Positions 61,101 through 64,000 of a stretch of DNA of 64,000 bases are shown in pieces (positions within the stretch are counted from its first letter, which is position 1; each line of letters begins with the position of its first letter). Source of the DNA: Chrysomallon squamiferum. Lineage: Eukaryota; Mollusca; Gastropoda; Neomphalida; Peltospiridae. The notes beneath the pieces were generated by a model. It did no database searches. It saw nothing but the letters and a program-made list of their open reading frames with translations, and was not told the origin of the DNA. The stretch covers positions 124,001 through 188,000 of the forward strand of contig CM022679.1 of the NCBI GenBank assembly GCA_012295275.1, read 5' to 3'. A program made the translations under genes and the position numbers.

Positions 61101-63560
61101 TCTGACATTGCAGTGCAGTAGACACATCAACTGATTCTGTTTCACTTTGGATCCCTCTGTCATTTACCTCCATTTTCAATGTTTCACACACACGGAGTTG
61201 TGCAGATGTTGTTTTTGTAGAATCAGACATCATCTTTACGGAGTCAGATGCTGTGGAATGAGATTTTGAATGTTTTGCCGCTGTTCCCGCAGAGTGTTTT
61301 GAACTCTTTGAGCGACTTGGTACTCTAATATTGGGATCTGTTTTGAATGGAGCATTGTGGTGAGCTTGGTAGTGAGTTTTCAGAGACCCACTGTGTGGGC
61401 GGAAAGTTCGAAACACATCAGTTGTCAGCTGTTTGCTATGAGCAGCACCATCCAAAGAACTAGTTTTATCAGAAATCTCTTTACTCTGACCCAAACACTG
61501 CTTGTTACTCCTGCCTGACTTTGTTTTTGGGTCTGTTTGAAGTTTGTTAAGTGTTGTATCACCTATTATTATCTGATTTCTTTCATCTTTCACATTTGAG
61601 TTGTTATCAGCTGTATTTTCAGACAGATTTATGTTTCTCATTTCACTGACTAATTCCTCAGTTGTTATATCTCGACTCTTTACTTGAGAAATCTACAACA
61701 GAGCAAGAAACTTTTGTTCTTATATGTTTTAATCAACTCTTCTGAAATATTCAACATCTGAAAAGGTTTAAAAATTATGTCACTACATCATCATAGATTT
61801 AAAAATATATATAGTTTGAAAAAAACCAATAAAAAACATATTTTTTAACTATTTAAGTTTTACTAGAATATTTCTAAACAATGTTGTACAGGTTAAAAAA
61901 TTCATTACATTATGTTATGATAGTTATTTCCCCAATTCAAACTACCAGTAAACTGAATAGAGCTGAGAAAACTAATTACTTTTTTAATTGTTCTGGTTTT
62001 TTCTGCCTTGCTCAACAATTTGTGAACCATTTCCAGTTCTTTTTTCACTTCAGCAGTCAATTCACTCTCTGTGAGAAAGAAAAAAAAAATAATAATAATA
62101 AAAAAAATAGTAGTAATAAAGAATTTAAAAAATGAAAATAAAAACAGCTGTAAAATAATCTAAATTAAAAAGCACATTACAGAAGTATTTTTTTTTGTTG
62201 AGATATCAACATAGAGAAATATTTTATGAGTACAAACAAATACCTAAAAATAGCTTCCCAAACGATTATGTTATTTATCACAACATAAATCTTTACTGAA
62301 AATAGTGTATGACTAAACAAAACCTGTCTTTTGTGAAAATGTTCCTGATGCTTTTATACAACAAGTATCCAACTTGCTTCAGATTACTCACAACAATTCA
62401 ATTTAAAAAAGATGAAAATTTGCCTTTCATGCATATTATTCAGGAAATATATATTGAGTTTCTTTGAATAATAAAATAAAAAGAACTGTCTGTTTATTAA
62501 GTAAAGAAAAAATAAGTTAAAATATAACCAGCTGATTCTACAGGTGATGTGGATTCTTTCGGTGTTGTTTCAACATTTTCTCTCTTATTAATTTTTGGCC
62601 TATAAGAGTTAAAAAAATATATACAAAACAAATTTATCAGAAAAATCATAACAAAGAAGTAACAATAAAAATAATTATCATCATAAAGTATATGTATATA
62701 CATTTCATACATTTTTTGAATGATTTGTTGTGTTAAAGTTTTCAACAGCAATATAACTGCATACTTTAACAGTGTCTGTAGTTTTTATTATTTTTTTTTT
62801 TATTTTGCTCTCAAGGCAAATAATATGTCAATATGGTTGATTTAATGAGATACAAGTCATTTTAAACAAACACACAAAAAACAATAGCAATACGATGAGT
62901 ATTAAATCTAGTTGTGAGATAACACATCTATAAAAATATATTAAATTCATGTGTTTTAGATGAAACTTGAAAGTATCAGTTTTGTTACATCTGAATTACT
63001 CGTTATACCATGGCTTGAACAAGATATGATGTTCTCTGCAGATATATTCCAGCTGTTTCCTTTTGACTTCTATTTCTGCATTCAATTTCAGCAGCTGTTC
63101 TTCTAAACTAAAATGAAACATTATGACATATTTTTAATTTGTACTGAACGTGTTCAAATATATGAACGTATAGAAAAAGATGTAGTATATAATACTGGTT
63201 TGAAAAATGAAAAGAATATTAGTAAAACACAGTGGACATGAAATAGAAATTAAATATAGTAATATTGCAATAATTTCAAAATAAATATTATCTCCAGTGA
63301 TCACTCCTATGTTAAAAAATATTCATTATCAAAGATAGCTCTCTTTGAATCAAAGTTTGATGCTATACAAAATTACAAATTTAAAATTAAATTAGCACAT
63401 TTTATTTCTAAGTATTATTTATTTACTGTGGAAAATTATTATACTTCATTTACCATGTGATTTCCATAACAAACTGATATTTCTTTAAACAGCATATAAG
63501 CTTAGTTTCTTGTTTCTTTTAATACAGTTGTCCTTAGCACTTTGAAATCGGCAGAAACAT
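58125..63560 (-). CDS. TEDC2: Tubulin epsilon and delta complex protein 2-like
   Basis: TEDC2 works with TEDC1 and delta/epsilon tubulin to build or stabilise centriole triplet microtubules. Exons, 5' to 3': 63541-63560 (tentative), 63009-63107, 62529-62599, 61980-62068, 61028-61692, 60471-60615, 59935-60040, 59591-59692, 59044-59142, 58611-58782, 58125-58257; they total 1701 nt (566 aa; human about 433). Visible: an N-terminal coiled coil (LEEQLLKLNAEIEVKRKQLE) ending FKPWP, a second helix (TAEVKKELEMVHKLLSK), a 220-aa Ser/Lys-rich disordered exon, and a helical C-terminal half. Identification rests on similar layout and short blocks resembling the human protein: the ILFKPWP region, and HLLPQLQALDP followed by VFRGVHALL near the C terminus. 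Similarity is weak, so an unknown coiled-coil protein remains possible. Exon 1 (MFLPIS plus AA) was chosen because it supplies the needed phase; its donor GTGCTA is poor. Confidence 0.72.
59265..59345 (+). mobile_element. Possible degenerate tRNA-derived SINE fragment
   Basis: TGGTTAGAGTCCTGGCCTGT (about 59280-59299) looks like a tRNA A-box arm followed by an anticodon-like segment. There is no clear B box, so it could be a truncated SINE or chance. It lies in a TEDC2 intron. Confidence 0.25.
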
Positions 63561-63673
63561 GCAGAATGTTTCTCGGTGACAACATCCGATAAAAATCGGA
63601 CAGTTTCGTACAGGATCGGAACTAATCTATTCCACCTTCGGCTAACATACGGGTTACTTAGAGTACTTGCAAA
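63561..63673. promoter_or_regulatory. Bidirectional TEDC2/SAFB promoter
   Basis: 113 bp lie between the proposed TEDC2 start and the SAFB-like start, less AT-rich and with more CpG than the flanks, with no TATA box. The plus-strand start codon lies in AAAATGGCGACC, a YY1-like element of the type seen at start codons of many housekeeping genes. Confidence 0.6.
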
Positions 63674-63796
63674 ATGGCGACCCAGGCGGAGAAAAAGATT
63701 ACAGAACTTCGAGTAGTAGATCTACGACAGGAGTTAGAAAAACGCGATTTAGATAAATCTGGAGTAAAGGCAGTTCTTCTTGAAAGGCTTCAAAAG
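63674..63796 (+). CDS. SAFB: SAFB/SLTM-type SAP-domain protein, first coding exon only
   Basis: The exon encodes 41 residues, phase 0, ending at AAG before GTACTG; the gene continues beyond the window. Residues about 9-41 ([19 protein letters not shown], then [13 protein letters not shown]) form a SAP motif, a helix-turn-helix that binds scaffold/matrix-attachment DNA. The [10 protein letters not shown] wording and its place at the very N terminus match scaffold attachment factor B and its paralogue SLTM better than other SAP proteins, though Acinus is possible. The following RRM would settle it but lies outside. Confidence 0.72.
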
Positions 63797-64000
63797 GTAC
63801 TGTTTATATCTTGATTAGTGGAGGAACTGATGACAGGCATAAATTTAAAAAAATAAATAAAAAATAAATAAAATAAAAAAATAAAAAATATACAAAATTA
63901 AAATATTAGATATATCTGCCTTAGACTTAGATGAAAATCAAAAATAAACAATTGTCAACTATCAGTCTAGAATAATTAATTTAAAACATCTATTACTTAC
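63797..64000 (+). other. Start of SAFB-like intron 1
   Basis: AT-rich intronic sequence with an AAAT-type run at about 63845-63890. No exon is visible before the window end. Confidence 0.6.

Overview
Eukaryotic, intron-rich, strongly AT-rich nuclear DNA from a metazoan. I placed seven protein-coding genes by joining exons at splice sites whose phases agree from end to end. The proteins (LIG1, a collagen-C1q protein, TMEM184B, MFSD11, SRSF2, TEDC2 and the start of a SAFB-type protein) are animal families. The compact genes, very AT-rich introns and secreted C1q-domain protein suggest an invertebrate, perhaps a lophotrochozoan such as a mollusc. That placement is inference and no species is claimed.

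Layout: (1) 1-2.9 kb has no gene I can support. (2) 2.9-25.6 kb, minus strand: LIG1 (DNA ligase I), 25 coding exons, about 1094 aa. Its 8.4-kb ninth intron holds a plus-strand gene for a secreted collagen-C1q protein (coding 15326-16309). (3) About 26.7-39.2 kb, plus strand: TMEM184B, one untranslated 5' exon and seven coding exons, 455 aa. (4) 39.2-48.4 kb: gene-free except for possible 3' UTR, with several tandem arrays. (5) 48.4-55.2 kb, minus strand: MFSD11, 13 exons, 445 aa. (6) 55.35-56.59 kb, plus strand: SRSF2, two exons, 171 aa, head-to-head with MFSD11 with 143 bp between start codons, the arrangement known in vertebrates. (7) 58.1-63.56 kb, minus strand: a TEDC2-like centriole gene, 566 aa, converging on SRSF2. 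(8) 63674 to the window end, plus strand: first coding exon of a SAFB/SLTM-type SAP-domain protein, head-to-head with TEDC2 with 113 bp between start codons.

The genes do not form a pathway. They are housekeeping functions (replication ligation, splicing, centriole assembly, chromatin/RNA binding, membrane proteins) plus one nested, possibly immune, secreted lectin-like gene.

The most striking signal is more than twenty minisatellite arrays, nearly all in introns or intergenic DNA. At five junctions in four genes the repeat unit contains a real splice site plus adjoining exon sequence: TMEM184B exon 1 donor, LIG1 exon 15 acceptor, LIG1 exon 24 donor, MFSD11 exon 6 acceptor and the C1q gene acceptor with its start codon. 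A sixth junction (LIG1 exon 19 donor) shows a simple two-copy duplication, and LIG1 also has an in-frame 30-bp coding minisatellite. Exon-intron boundaries here seem to be seeds or targets of tandem duplication, leaving rows of near-identical decoy splice sites.
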